From Entamoeba histolytica HM-1:IMSS (taxonomy: Eukaryota > Evosea > Mastigamoebida > Endamoebidae): 24,235 nt of DNA. The DNA is taken from assembly GCF_000208925.1 (NCBI RefSeq), contig NW_001914968.1:25335-49569 (forward strand), given 5' to 3'. Shown here one piece after another: positions 1 through 8,564 of this stretch (position 1 is the first letter of the stretch; each line of letters opens with the position of its first letter). The notes beneath the pieces are model-generated. The model saw nothing but the letters and a program-made list of their open reading frames with translations, did no database searches and had not been told where the DNA came from. The position numbers and the translations under genes are program-made.

Positions 1-154
1 TAATTTGGAAAAATGGCAGTGTGAGAACTTTAACATTTCTGCGTTGTTTCACTTCAACATCACAATGTCTATTTAACAGTGCAATACAAAATGCCCTGAC
101 TTTCGATTGATAGTTTCTATTATCTACATATACGTTTCTCGTTACAACGGACAT
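1..154 (-). CDS. 5' end of a gene running off the left edge, 51 residues visible
   Basis: A minus-strand frame opens with ATG at 154-152 and stays open to base 1, so 51 residues are visible. It begins MSVVTRNVYVDNRNYQSKVR and continues with a mixed, protein-like stretch (AFCIALLNRHCDVEVKQRRN, then VKVLTLPFFQI). The preceding in-frame codons are TAT and ATA, with a TAA just before them, so this ATG is the only start. The stretch is less AT-rich than the DNA beside it, as expected for coding DNA. About 31 nt upstream on the minus strand is a GAAC core, with a GTTTAAAAC box behind it, which fits an Entamoeba core promoter. I do not recognise the family. The pattern of beta strand, helix, then basic strand recalls Alba-like RNA-binding proteins, but that is only a guess. 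It is truncated by the window, not broken. Confidence 0.72.
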   Translation of the reverse strand, partial: MSVVTRNVYVDNRNYQSKVRAFCIALLNRHCDVEVKQRRNVKVLTLPFFQI

Positions 155-184
155 TATATATTATTTTAAAGTTATTCTTCTCAT

Positions 185-205
185 GTTCCAATTTGTGTTT
201 TAAAC
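185..205 (-). promoter_or_regulatory. GAAC and TATA-like elements of the left-edge gene
   Basis: On the minus strand GTTTAAAAC (205-197) is followed by GGAAC (189-185), 31-50 nt upstream of the ATG at 154. The order TATA-like box, GAAC, start codon matches the known Entamoeba core promoter. The match to GTATTTAAA is imperfect. Confidence 0.4.
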
Positions 206-1525
206 TTTTTCTTGCGACATTTCTTTTTCTAATTTTTCTTCATTTTTATGATTTAAATGATCTTTCTTTATTTCTTTTCTTTCTAAAACCTCTTCCTATT
301 TCTATATTCTTTTGTACTATTACTTTTTGTTCTTAACTTTATCTCTCTTCGTATCGTCTTCTTGTGTCATTGTTCCAAATTCTTATTCTTGCACTTTTTC
401 TTCATATGTTCATTTCTTCTCTTTCTTTTCTGTTCATACCTATTTCTAACGATAACATATTGTTTGTTTAAATAATTTAATATTAAGTAGTGCTGTTTTG
501 ATTTGGATATGGCATTAACACTATTTTTGTTCTGATTTGTTTTTATCGTAAAAAATCCAAACTATATTTTATAAGTTATTTAATATATATGGACTAAATC
601 AGAAACATCTCTATCGTTTTCTTTTTTGTTTCTTTTTGAATTTATATCCCTTCATTTCTCATATCCCTCTCCATATTTGAAATACTTTTCTTCACATTCT
701 ATTCTTCTCTCATTCATTGAAAATATCCTTTTAATAATTATTATCTCCATTTCTCAAAAGAAATAAACAAGTGAGTAACCTTTCAATAACAATTAAAACA
801 CTCTTCTCAACTCTATAACATCACCTCCATTTCCAATTTGTTTGTACTATATTAGTTTATGTTAATACTATAATTTTGTATTATTATACACACTCATACA
901 AATCAATTTTATCATTTTTATTAAAGTGATGTTTTTGATTGAATATAAATTAAAAAAGAACAAAACACAATACTTAATTTCTTTGTTATTGTTTTTAAAA
1001 TATCTCAGTGTCTCAAATAATTATTTAAACCACAATAAATTAAAGAAATGATTCTTTCCTTAATTGGCATGGAATTAATTGAGCTTAGCATTTGTAAAAA
1101 CACAACAATAAATTATATGAACGAAATATTTAAAATGATTTGATTATTAAAATAAAACAATATATTAGAACAACATAAAATAAGTGTGTGACATTGTTCA
1201 TTGAAATGGAAAAAGAACAACAGAAGTGTTATACTAAAATATATTTGATTAGTTATTTCAATGTTTATGAATTAAATTTCTTAATAATCATTCAAAAATT
1301 TTGAATGAATAAGTATAAAAATATTTTAGTAAATGAATTAACAAAGAATGTGGTAATCAACTTCTGGAATTTGCGTTAACATTTGAAATTTTTCTGTAGG
1401 ATTTTCTTATAAATAAAGGAAATTGTTTAACTTAAGAATATTTTAATGTAACTCAATCTGTGTATTAACTAAAGTTTGTTTCAAAGAAGAAAAAAAACAA
1501 ATCAGAAAAAAAAATGTCAGTCAAT
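206..1525. other. Long intergenic region, no supported gene
   Basis: From about 210 to 830 the plus strand is T- and C-rich, so the minus strand reads as Lys/Glu-rich fragments broken by stops. From about 840 onward it is ordinary AT-rich spacer. Short open stretches occur: 652-750 minus (32 codons), 1048-1143 plus (31 codons) and 1206-1304 plus (32 codons, starting MEKEQQKCYTKIYLIS). None has a recognisable family or a convincing promoter, so none is called. They could be remains of decayed genes. There is no tRNA, rRNA or terminal-repeat structure that I can see. Confidence 0.6.
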
Positions 1526-1888
1526 TTATTTAAGCATTTCTTCTAATCTATGTTTTTCTTTTAATAAACGAGCAAGTTCTTTGTCTTCTTTTTGAAGTTT
1601 TCTTTTTATTGAAAATTCATCTGACCTTATCTTTTTTGCCTCTGTTTTTTTAATTTGACCTGTTATTTTTGCAAGTTCTTTTCTTCTTTTTTCTGAAGAC
1701 TGGATATTTGGTTTACCATTATGTTCGAGGAGATATTGCATTGTTTTTAATTTACGAGGAATTTTTAAATCATTTTCTTCTTTATATGGAAGGTCTTCTG
1801 GTTGGTGAGATTTAACTTCTGCATCTTTTCGTGATTGTGGACAAAAAGGGTCACATGTTTTGATTTTTGAATGTCTTGTCTTTGGCAT
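1526..1888 (-). CDS. Small basic coiled-coil protein, CCDC137-like
   Basis: This is a 120-aa, Lys/Arg/Glu-rich protein with no signal peptide or membrane segment. The start is the ATG at 1888-1886 (MPKTRHSKIKTCDPFC); no ATG lies further upstream in frame. Residues about 40-75 carry the pattern (D)LKIPRKLKTMQYLLEH...KPN...SEKRRKELA. This resembles the conserved core of CCDC137-type nuclear proteins: an IP-x-x-L segment, a Pro-Asn turn and a basic KR run. Residues 75-120 are strongly helical and charged and should form a coiled coil. Small basic proteins of this kind are usually nuclear or nucleolar. It is divergent from the kinase gene at 2146, with about 257 bp of shared upstream DNA. The reading frame is secure; the family assignment is a motif-level inference. 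Confidence 0.7.
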   Translation of the reverse strand: MPKTRHSKIKTCDPFCPQSRKDAEVKSHQPEDLPYKEENDLKIPRKLKTMQYLLEHNGKPNIQSSEKRRKELAKITGQIKKTEAKKIRSDEFSIKRKLQKEDKELARLLKEKHRLEEMLK

Positions 1889-2116
1889 CTGAATAAAAAG
1901 ATTTTTCTTTTTAATAGTTATTGTGATAAATAACAAAAACAATCAAAGAAAAATCCGTTTAGTAAGAAAAGTAAATCAACATACATACAAATAGATAATT
2001 TTACATGAGAAACAAAAGATATAGTAAATAAAGTCATGATAAAGCTATACTTATTAAAAATGAGAGATATTGAAAAGTAGTATTACTTTCAAAATTCCTT
2101 ATCAAATTGTTTATCT

Positions 2117-2124
2117 AATGAACT
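2117..2124 (+). promoter_or_regulatory. GAAC element of the pseudokinase gene
   Basis: AATGAACT is an exact copy of the published Entamoeba GAAC core-promoter element. It lies 21 nt upstream of the ATG at 2146, which supports that start and implies a very short 5' leader. The rest of the 1889-2145 spacer is featureless AT-rich DNA shared with the divergent gene. Confidence 0.65.
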
Positions 2125-2145
2125 CTTTTCAATAATTTAGAGAAC

Positions 2146-3174
2146 ATGGGAAACAGTAATAGTACGTTGAAATTAGGAAACGAAAAATTATTAATTAAGA
2201 AAATACTTTCTACAGGAAGGAATTCAACGACCTATTTGACAGAACAAAGTTCATCATCTACCCTTCCTCATAATTTAGTTTGTAAAAGATTTGAACTTAC
2301 TACATCTGAAATGATTGGTAAAATTACTGATGAAATTTCATTATTATCTCTTTGTACTAGAACACCAAATATCATTCAATACTATGGATATACTCAATTA
2401 ACTGATTCTATGCTTTTATTTTCTGAATATTGTCCTTATACTATAGATGATGCTTTCTCTTTACCAATACCAGAAGAAACAATTATTGAAGTATTTCATG
2501 GAATTGCAAGTGCACTTGCTTTTCTTCATAGTCAGAAACCATCTATTACATATTTTAACCTTAGAAAAGAACATGTTTTATTATCAGAAGATTATACTGT
2601 AAAACTATGTGACTTTGGAAGTGCTCAACTATCAGAGACATTTTATTATAGAAAGCCAAACGATCATCAAATAATCAAAGAGTTTATTAATAATAATGTT
2701 AAGCCTGAATATCAATCTCCAGAAATGATATTATTATATGAAAATCAACCAATTAGTAGAAAAAGTGATATCTGGGCACTTGGATGTTTATTGTTTGAGA
2801 CTGCAATTGGAACACCACCATTCTCTGCACCACTTTGCATTTCTGATGTAAAACAATTAGATTTAACTGATTACCAAATGTCAAAACGAATGAAATCTTT
2901 ACTTAAAGAAATGCTTGTTTTTGATCAAAATAAACGGCCTAATATATACACTATCCTAGAACATTTTAGTCAAGTTGTTGAGTTTAATAACCCATATAAA
3001 TCATTTATGAAAGAAACTGATGATGATATGGGTTCAACTCAGTCATCAGGAATTAAAACTCCTTCTTCACTATCACAAGATTCTAAACAATCTTTATTTT
3101 GGCAACTTCTTGATAAAAAACAAATTGATTGCTCTGTTGAAAAGAGTGTACTTGATACTTTTAATGAATTATAG
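2146..3174 (+). CDS. NAK-family kinase homologue, predicted pseudokinase, myristoylation signal
   Basis: The 342-aa protein holds one kinase-like domain (about residues 12-278) and a Ser/Thr-rich tail. The segment EYQSPEMILLYENQPISRKS followed by DIWALGCLLFE (188-218) is typical of the Numb-associated kinase family (AAK1/GAK/Ark1/Prk1), which regulates clathrin adaptors and cortical actin. The ATP-site lysine K47, helix-C Glu E63 and DFG (D156) are present. The catalytic loop, however, reads ITYFNLRKEHVLL: HRD has become YFN (Asp to N138), and the catalytic-loop Lys and Asn are R140 and H143. The Gly-rich loop (STGRNSTT) is also degenerate. It may still bind ATP but should not transfer phosphate. 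The N-terminus MGNSNST fits MGxxxS N-myristoylation, so membrane attachment is likely. The reading frame is intact and the flanking kinase motifs are conserved, so the losses look like function change and not decay. Confidence 0.88.
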   Translation: MGNSNSTLKLGNEKLLIKKILSTGRNSTTYLTEQSSSSTLPHNLVCKRFELTTSEMIGKITDEISLLSLCTRTPNIIQYYGYTQLTDSMLLFSEYCPYTIDDAFSLPIPEETIIEVFHGIASALAFLHSQKPSITYFNLRKEHVLLSEDYTVKLCDFGSAQLSETFYYRKPNDHQIIKEFINNNVKPEYQSPEMILLYENQPISRKSDIWALGCLLFETAIGTPPFSAPLCISDVKQLDLTDYQMSKRMKSLLKEMLVFDQNKRPNIYTILEHFSQVVEFNNPYKSFMKETDDDMGSTQSSGIKTPSSLSQDSKQSLFWQLLDKKQIDCSVEKSVLDTFNEL

Positions 3175-3577
3175 ATTTTTTTTGATTATAAAGTTTTAGT
3201 TGGTTTACTACTGTTATTATTATATTTTTTTTTTGAATTTCTTCTTAATATTTTGTTTATAAAATACTCATTATTAAAATATAATATATAAGGCAATTTT
3301 GTTTTATATATTTTAACGTCCTTTTAAAATACTTTAAATTTATGAATAGTATTTAAAACTTTTTTTTTATATAATTTAATCAGAAAACCGAATTAATATT
3401 ATATTAAATAATGAAATTGATTTTTATTCTTCATTTTTTCTGATGAAGAAATTTTATAAAAGAAAATAAGATATGAATTGTTTTTTTCTTTGACATTTTT
3501 GAGATAAATTTAACAGGGTTTAATTCGAAATATAGAAATACAATCTTAAAAAACAAGATTCTTATCCATTTATTCTT
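3175..3577. other. Intergenic spacer with small inverted repeats
   Basis: This is AT-rich noncoding DNA. GTATTTAAA occurs at 3349-3357 but lies over 200 nt from the next start, so it is probably not that gene's TATA box. TCTTCAT...ATGAAGA forms a 7-bp inverted repeat near 3428-3450. AATCTT/AAGATT (3542-3547 and 3555-3560) is a short hairpin 18 nt before the ATG at 3578. No gene is seen. Confidence 0.5.
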
Positions 3578-4792
3578 ATGACAAGTCTTGTTTTTATTCT
3601 TTTTGCTTTACAAACTTCTGCAATTATAACAACATACAACTTAGGCTGTAAAATAACATCTGTAAGTTCATCTGAGCAATACCAAATTGATAACGGTCAA
3701 TTAGTATTAACTTTCTATTCAGATGATTCGTGTACACAAATTACAAGAAAAGAAGAGGTAATGACTATTCAAGCAAATTGTGAAATAACTCAATCTCAAA
3801 TTAGTTGTTTAACTGAATCTACTAAAGAAAGAAAAGAATTTAATTATTGTGATTCTGGAAGAAGAAAACATGTTACTTATGGACTTGCCATTGGATATCC
3901 TTTTGCTGTTTTATGTTTAGCTGCTGTAAATCTTGGACTTGGAAGAAGAATTCCAATTATCAATATTTTCTTATCACCCTTTGTTTTCGCATCATTAGTT
4001 GTTATGTGTGATAGAATTATTTGTAAAAAAAATGATTTTGAAGTTATTGTATCATCAGGGATTTTTGTTTCAGCTTTGTTATTAGAATTAATTATAATAT
4101 TTATAACACGTATCTTTTATAGAGACACAGATTTTTATAACAGAGTATTTGCTGCACATAGTATTTTAATGGAATTATGGAATGGAAATTTCAATCACAA
4201 TCTCCCTGATATTTTGAATAGATATATCTCTGGAAAACCAGAAGGAAATGTTTATGGAGAATCTTATCATTATATAAGTAAAATATTAAATAAAAAATCT
4301 AATGGTGAATATCAACAAATTGATGAAGAAGATACTGATTATTCAAAACTACTTACAAAAACTACTTTTAAAACAACTCAAAGAATTTCTTATAAAAGTT
4401 GGGAAAAAAATACTACTAAATTACCTAAATTACCTACTAATTCAATGTTAAGAGTTACAATTGAAGAAGGTATTAGACTTTCTCCAGGTACAGTTCAAGC
4501 TCAAAATGAAGTATATGATAAAATTACTTCAATTTGTAAAAACAAAGATACAAATTATAGTGTTACAATAAATTGGGAAACACCATTTATTTATAAAAAC
4601 TTTTATGTAGTGCAAAGTAGATTCTTAGATTTCTTATTAAGTTGGAAAATCTTTGGACTTCTGTATGTATTTTCAATGGCAGTTGGATTAAATTTATTGG
4701 TGGATTGTATTTGGAGATTCCTTGAAACACCATTTAAATTCAGAATGGAAAAAACAGTTTCTGTAGACAATGATTTACCAATGAAATGGTAA
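3578..4792 (+). CDS. Orphan secretory-pathway membrane protein, four membrane segments
   Basis: The 404-aa protein is of unrecognised family. Residues 1-15 (MTSLVFILFALQTSA) form a good signal peptide. Residues 16-95 are a small extracytoplasmic domain with five Cys (24, 52, 68, 77, 91). Three hydrophobic segments follow, at about 101-122, 125-145 and 156-178, then a roughly 175-residue hydrophilic domain (180-350) and a final membrane segment at about 356-379 with a short charged tail. If the signal peptide is cleaved, the large loop after the third segment is cytosolic and the C-terminus returns to the lumen or outside. The only ATG in a good position is used. It lies between two kinase-family genes on the same strand, but nothing in the sequence shows they work together. 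No enzyme or transporter motif was identified. Confidence 0.85.
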   Translation: MTSLVFILFALQTSAIITTYNLGCKITSVSSSEQYQIDNGQLVLTFYSDDSCTQITRKEEVMTIQANCEITQSQISCLTESTKERKEFNYCDSGRRKHVTYGLAIGYPFAVLCLAAVNLGLGRRIPIINIFLSPFVFASLVVMCDRIICKKNDFEVIVSSGIFVSALLLELIIIFITRIFYRDTDFYNRVFAAHSILMELWNGNFNHNLPDILNRYISGKPEGNVYGESYHYISKILNKKSNGEYQQIDEEDTDYSKLLTKTTFKTTQRISYKSWEKNTTKLPKLPTNSMLRVTIEEGIRLSPGTVQAQNEVYDKITSICKNKDTNYSVTINWETPFIYKNFYVVQSRFLDFLLSWKIFGLLYVFSMAVGLNLLVDCIWRFLETPFKFRMEKTVSVDNDLPMKW

Positions 4793-4899
4793 TTTTCATC
4801 ATCGTTTATAAGTGATTTTTCTTTAATAATATCTAGTTATATAAAACATAAAAATAGTTTTTTAATTTTAGAGTAATAAAAAAGAATAATAAAAATACA

Positions 4900-5081
4900 A
4901 TGAATGAACTTATTGAAAAGAAAATAAACAATTCCAAAATCGATAAAAGAATTAAAAATAGTAAATATTCAAAGGTGAAAGATTAATGAAAATTTCTGGA
5001 AAAAAAATAATAGAAAATAATTTATTAAAAGAACCAGTGAAACTAAGAAAAAAACTAAAATTAAATATTGTTAAAAAATAA
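4900..5081 (+). other. Two short Lys-rich ORFs chained directly into the TMK start
   Basis: ATG at 4900 opens 28 codons (MNELIEKKINNSKIDKRIKN...) ending in TAA at 4984-4986. The next ATG (4986-4988) overlaps that stop by one base (TAATG) and opens 31 codons (MKISGKKIIENNLLKEPVKL...) ending in TAA at 5079-5081. The receptor-kinase ATG follows immediately at 5082. An exact GAAC element (AATGAACT) lies at 4903-4910 inside the first ORF. This could be upstream ORFs, a small Lys-rich gene with one frameshift, or chance in purine-rich leader DNA. No family is recognised. Confidence 0.35.
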
Positions 5082-8000
5082 ATGGTAGTTATCATATATA
5101 TTGGAATATTTATTATTCAGTCTTTGGCTTGTGAATGTTTACATAAAATTTCAGAATTTCATTGTACACAATGTTCTGAAGGATGTTTTCTTCAATTACA
5201 AGATAATACAGAAACTGGTATTCCTTCATTAGTATGTAGTCAAAGTGCCAATGCATTAGAAAATTGTGAAGCTAGTGATAGTAGTGTTTGTATTAGATGT
5301 AAAGCAGGGTATAGATTAAATGGTAATTTATGTGATAAATGTAGGGAAGGATGTAATTATTGTAATTCTACACATTGTTATCAATGTGGTAAAAAAGAGG
5401 ATGGTACACAACTTTATCTTTCTACTGATGAAAAGTCATGTGTTGATTGTTCATTATCGGAAAATGATGAGGCATGTGGAAGATGTCCAGCTGGAAAATA
5501 TTTTGATATACAAAATAAAGTTTGTACTGAATGTATGGAGAATTGTGCACTATGTACTGACCAATATAATTGTTATCAATGTAATAATTATAAATTATTA
5601 GAAAAGAATGATGGAACAGAAAAGAATCCAGACAAATGTATTTCTATTAATAACTGTGCTGATTTAAAAGAAGATCATTGTGAAAGATGTAATGATGGAT
5701 ATAGATTAGAAGCTGGTAATTGTGTAGAATGTAGTAGTCATTGTAAAGTTTGTTATAAAGATAACAATGATAACCAAAATCATTGTACACAATGTGAAAA
5801 AGACTTTGTTCTTTATAAAGGAAAATGTTCAAAGAAGGATGCAATATTTTGTGAAGAAGGGTCTGATACTTATGGATGTTTACAATGTATGCGTGGTTAT
5901 TTCTTTAATTCTAATTTAGAATGTGAAAAATGTAGTCCAGAATGTGGAAGTTGTGTTAGTGAAGCTACACATTGTCTTTCATGTGCTGATGATTATTATT
6001 TTGATAATACAGCTTGTGTTAAGAAAGATGATAATTGTGCTTTAGCTGATCAAGCAGGATGTAAAGAATGTAAAAATGATTTAAGTGCTGAAGGACAGAA
6101 GACACGAGGTTATTATGTTCCAACTGGAAAGCAAAGATGTGAAGAATGTGCTGAACATTGTAAATTATGTGAAGGAAAAGCAAATCATTGTACTGCATGT
6201 ACAACGAATTATACTCTTAAGAGAGTTAGTGGTGATGAATTAGATGAAGAACACTCAGAATGTGAGTATATGGATGGTAATTGTGTTTCAACAGAAATGG
6301 GTTATTGTACTGAATGTAAACCAGGGTATTTCATTTCATCAGAAAGTAGCTCACAACAATGTATTAGTTGTCATAAGTCTTGTGCTACTTGTAAGAATAG
6401 TAATTCATGTTTGTCATGTAATAACGACTATTTCTTACCAAAAGATTTTAATAATGATAAAAATGAAAGTTTGTGTAGACCAAAAAGTGATATTAATATG
6501 ACATGTCAAGCTGATGCTAATGGCTGTACAACTTGTAATGATGGATATTGGATTAATTTAGATGATGAATCAGCATATAATTGTAGTTTATGTCCGTCTG
6601 AATGTGAGACTTGTCAATATAGTTCAGCTAGTCAAATGCCAATTTGTACATCATGTCCTAGTGATAAAGAATATGTTAAAAATGGTAAATGTGCTCCATG
6701 TAATGAATTAAAGCATTGTGCTACTTGTTCAGGAGATAAATGTGCTACATGTGAAGATGGATATAAGTTAGATGCAGGATCAATGTCTTGTTCAAAAACC
6801 AATTGGGCATTAATTATTCCATTAGTAATAGTAGCTGTAATTATTATTGTTATACTTCTTCTTGTCCTTATAGGTATTATTTGGTGGAGAAGATCAAGAA
6901 GTGTTAAAGCAGAAACTGCAGCAATTAAACCATTCCACGTATCATCAGATCTTGAGTTAATTCTTCTTGAAGCAGATAATGAAAAATTCCCATTAAAAAC
7001 AGATAAATGGGAATTAACATTTAATTTGGCTAAATCTAAAGCAATTGTTGACCAAGAGTATGAAGAGTCAGTTAATTTAGCTAATATGTCAAAGAAAGAA
7101 TATTATTTTGAATTCCATTACACTCCATCTCATAGATATGATTTAGAAATTAATCCAAAAAGTGCAACATTAAAACCAGGAACTGCTATTCAAGTTACAT
7201 TTAAGATTAAAATGTTATGTACTGCTTCTGTTAGTGATAATATTGGTATTTCTGCTATGGATGTTGATGATCAAAATAAAGAAACAGCTAAATTTAATAT
7301 TACTATTGAATCTGATTTATCATTGAAATTAGACCATACTGAACTTAAACCAATTATGCCACCAATTGGAGAAGGTGCTTTTGGTATGGTATTTAGAGGA
7401 ACTTATAGAGGAAGAGAAGTTGCTATTAAAAAGATGAAAGCAAGAAATTTAACACAAGAACAAGAAAAAGAATTTAATCATGAAGTATCTATGATGACTC
7501 AATTAAGACAAAATTGTGTTGTAGAATTGATTGGAGCAGTATATACCGAAGGAGAAATTGCTATTGTTACAGAATTTGCAGAATATGGATCATTAAGTAA
7601 GATTTGGGGAAAACAAGTCATTAGTTACCAATTAAAAGTCAAAATATTAGATGATATGGCTGTTGCATTGTCTTATCTTCATCAAAATTCAATTATTCAT
7701 AGAGATGTTAAAGGTGAAAATTTATTAGTTTTCTCATTAAATCCTCGTTCACCAGTTTGTGCTAAATTAACTGATTTTGGTACTTGTAGAAATATTTCTG
7801 AAAGAAATTTGAGTGCTAAAGAATTATCACAAGGTATTGGAACACCTACTTATATGGCACCAGAATGTCTTCAAAATTCTACTGATTATTCATATCCAGT
7901 TGATGTATATGCTTATGGTATTGTATTATATGAAACATATGTAGAACATAATGCATATGATGGAGATGAAAGATTTAATCAACCATGGATGATTCCACAA

Positions 8001-8384
8001 TTTGTTATTGAAGGTAATAGATTAGAAAAACCTGATGGTATTCCAGAAAATTATTGGGAATTAACAACTAAATGTTGGTCTCAAAATCCAGAAGATAGAC
8101 CTAAATTTGTTGATATCTTAACTATCATAGAATCTTGGGGTGAAGACATTAGATATGCCCTTAATGTTGAAGGAGAAAAGAAAATGAATGGAAGTGACAT
8201 ATCTTCTAATTCTACCCCTTCTGTCCCTTCTAGTGTTCAAGAACAATCTGTCCCCTCTGAAGAACAACAAACAGACCCTCTCCAACAAAACTCTCAAAAT
8301 GACTCTATACATAATCCTTCTCAACCAGAAAAAAATCAACCAGTGGCTTTGTCTTCAAGCTCTTCTAGCTCATCCAGTGAATAA
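5082..8384 (+). CDS. Transmembrane receptor-like kinase (Entamoeba TMK family), catalytically intact
   Basis: The 1100-aa type I membrane kinase begins with a signal peptide (1-17, MVVIIYIGIFIIQSLAC). Residues 18-571 are a Cys-rich ectodomain of repeated CxxC units (for example CKAGYRL, CEDGYKL), like furin/growth-factor-receptor repeats. One membrane helix follows at 575-601, with WWRRSR as stop-transfer. Residues about 615-745 form a beta-rich domain resembling MSP/ASH Ig folds. The kinase domain (about 757-1023) has GEGAFG (763-768), K783, E801, HRDVKGEN (D875), DFG (D898), a GTPTYMAPE activation-segment end and DVYAYG. The HRDVKGEN loop and overall pattern are tyrosine-kinase-like (TKL), predicting Ser/Thr activity. 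The tail (1030-1100) is Ser/Gln/Pro-rich and ends in nine Ser and a Glu. Entamoeba encodes many TMKs implicated in phagocytosis and sensing; the ligand cannot be read from sequence. In-frame upstream is a stop directly before the ATG. Confidence 0.95.
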   Translation: MVVIIYIGIFIIQSLACECLHKISEFHCTQCSEGCFLQLQDNTETGIPSLVCSQSANALENCEASDSSVCIRCKAGYRLNGNLCDKCREGCNYCNSTHCYQCGKKEDGTQLYLSTDEKSCVDCSLSENDEACGRCPAGKYFDIQNKVCTECMENCALCTDQYNCYQCNNYKLLEKNDGTEKNPDKCISINNCADLKEDHCERCNDGYRLEAGNCVECSSHCKVCYKDNNDNQNHCTQCEKDFVLYKGKCSKKDAIFCEEGSDTYGCLQCMRGYFFNSNLECEKCSPECGSCVSEATHCLSCADDYYFDNTACVKKDDNCALADQAGCKECKNDLSAEGQKTRGYYVPTGKQRCEECAEHCKLCEGKANHCTACTTNYTLKRVSGDELDEEHSECEYMDGNCVSTEMGYCTECKPGYFISSESSSQQCISCHKSCATCKNSNSCLSCNNDYFLPKDFNNDKNESLCRPKSDINMTCQADANGCTTCNDGYWINLDDESAYNCSLCPSECETCQYSSASQMPICTSCPSDKEYVKNGKCAPCNELKHCATCSGDKCATCEDGYKLDAGSMSCSKTNWALIIPLVIVAVIIIVILLLVLIGIIWWRRSRSVKAETAAIKPFHVSSDLELILLEADNEKFPLKTDKWELTFNLAKSKAIVDQEYEESVNLANMSKKEYYFEFHYTPSHRYDLEINPKSATLKPGTAIQVTFKIKMLCTASVSDNIGISAMDVDDQNKETAKFNITIESDLSLKLDHTELKPIMPPIGEGAFGMVFRGTYRGREVAIKKMKARNLTQEQEKEFNHEVSMMTQLRQNCVVELIGAVYTEGEIAIVTEFAEYGSLSKIWGKQVISYQLKVKILDDMAVALSYLHQNSIIHRDVKGENLLVFSLNPRSPVCAKLTDFGTCRNISERNLSAKELSQGIGTPTYMAPECLQNSTDYSYPVDVYAYGIVLYETYVEHNAYDGDERFNQPWMIPQFVIEGNRLEKPDGIPENYWELTTKCWSQNPEDRPKFVDILTIIESWGEDIRYALNVEGEKKMNGSDISSNSTPSVPSSVQEQSVPSEEQQTDPLQQNSQNDSIHNPSQPEKNQPVALSSSSSSSSSE

Positions 8385-8469
8385 AGATTGAATTGAACTT
8401 TTGTGGTATCTAATTTCTTAGTGTTAGTAATGTTATTATAAAATCAAAAAACAAATGACGTTGAGAAAG

Positions 8470-8485
8470 AATGATTTAAATCATT
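8470..8485. repeat. 16-bp perfect palindrome between TMK and TLDc pseudogene
   Basis: AATGATTTAAATCATT reads identically on both strands. It lies 86 nt after the TMK stop and 80 nt before the pseudogene start. It may be chance in AT-rich DNA or a 3'-end hairpin. Confidence 0.4.
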
Positions 8486-8510
8486 TTCTTATTTGATGTG
8501 TTAATAAAAT

Positions 8511-8542
8511 GTATTTAACTATTTTAATAATATTTTGAACTT
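8511..8542 (+). promoter_or_regulatory. Surviving core promoter of the TLDc pseudogene
   Basis: GTATTTAAC (8511-8519, one base off GTATTTAAA) is followed by TTGAACTT (8535-8542), then the ATG at 8565. Order and spacing match the Entamoeba TATA/GAAC arrangement, so the promoter appears better kept than the gene behind it. Confidence 0.5.
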
Positions 8543-8564
8543 ATAAACATCAAATTAAATTAAA

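Noticed and set aside
5320..6501. Several overlapping frames inside the TMK ectodomain, both strands
   Set aside because: They are shadows created by the repetitive Cys codons of the real gene.
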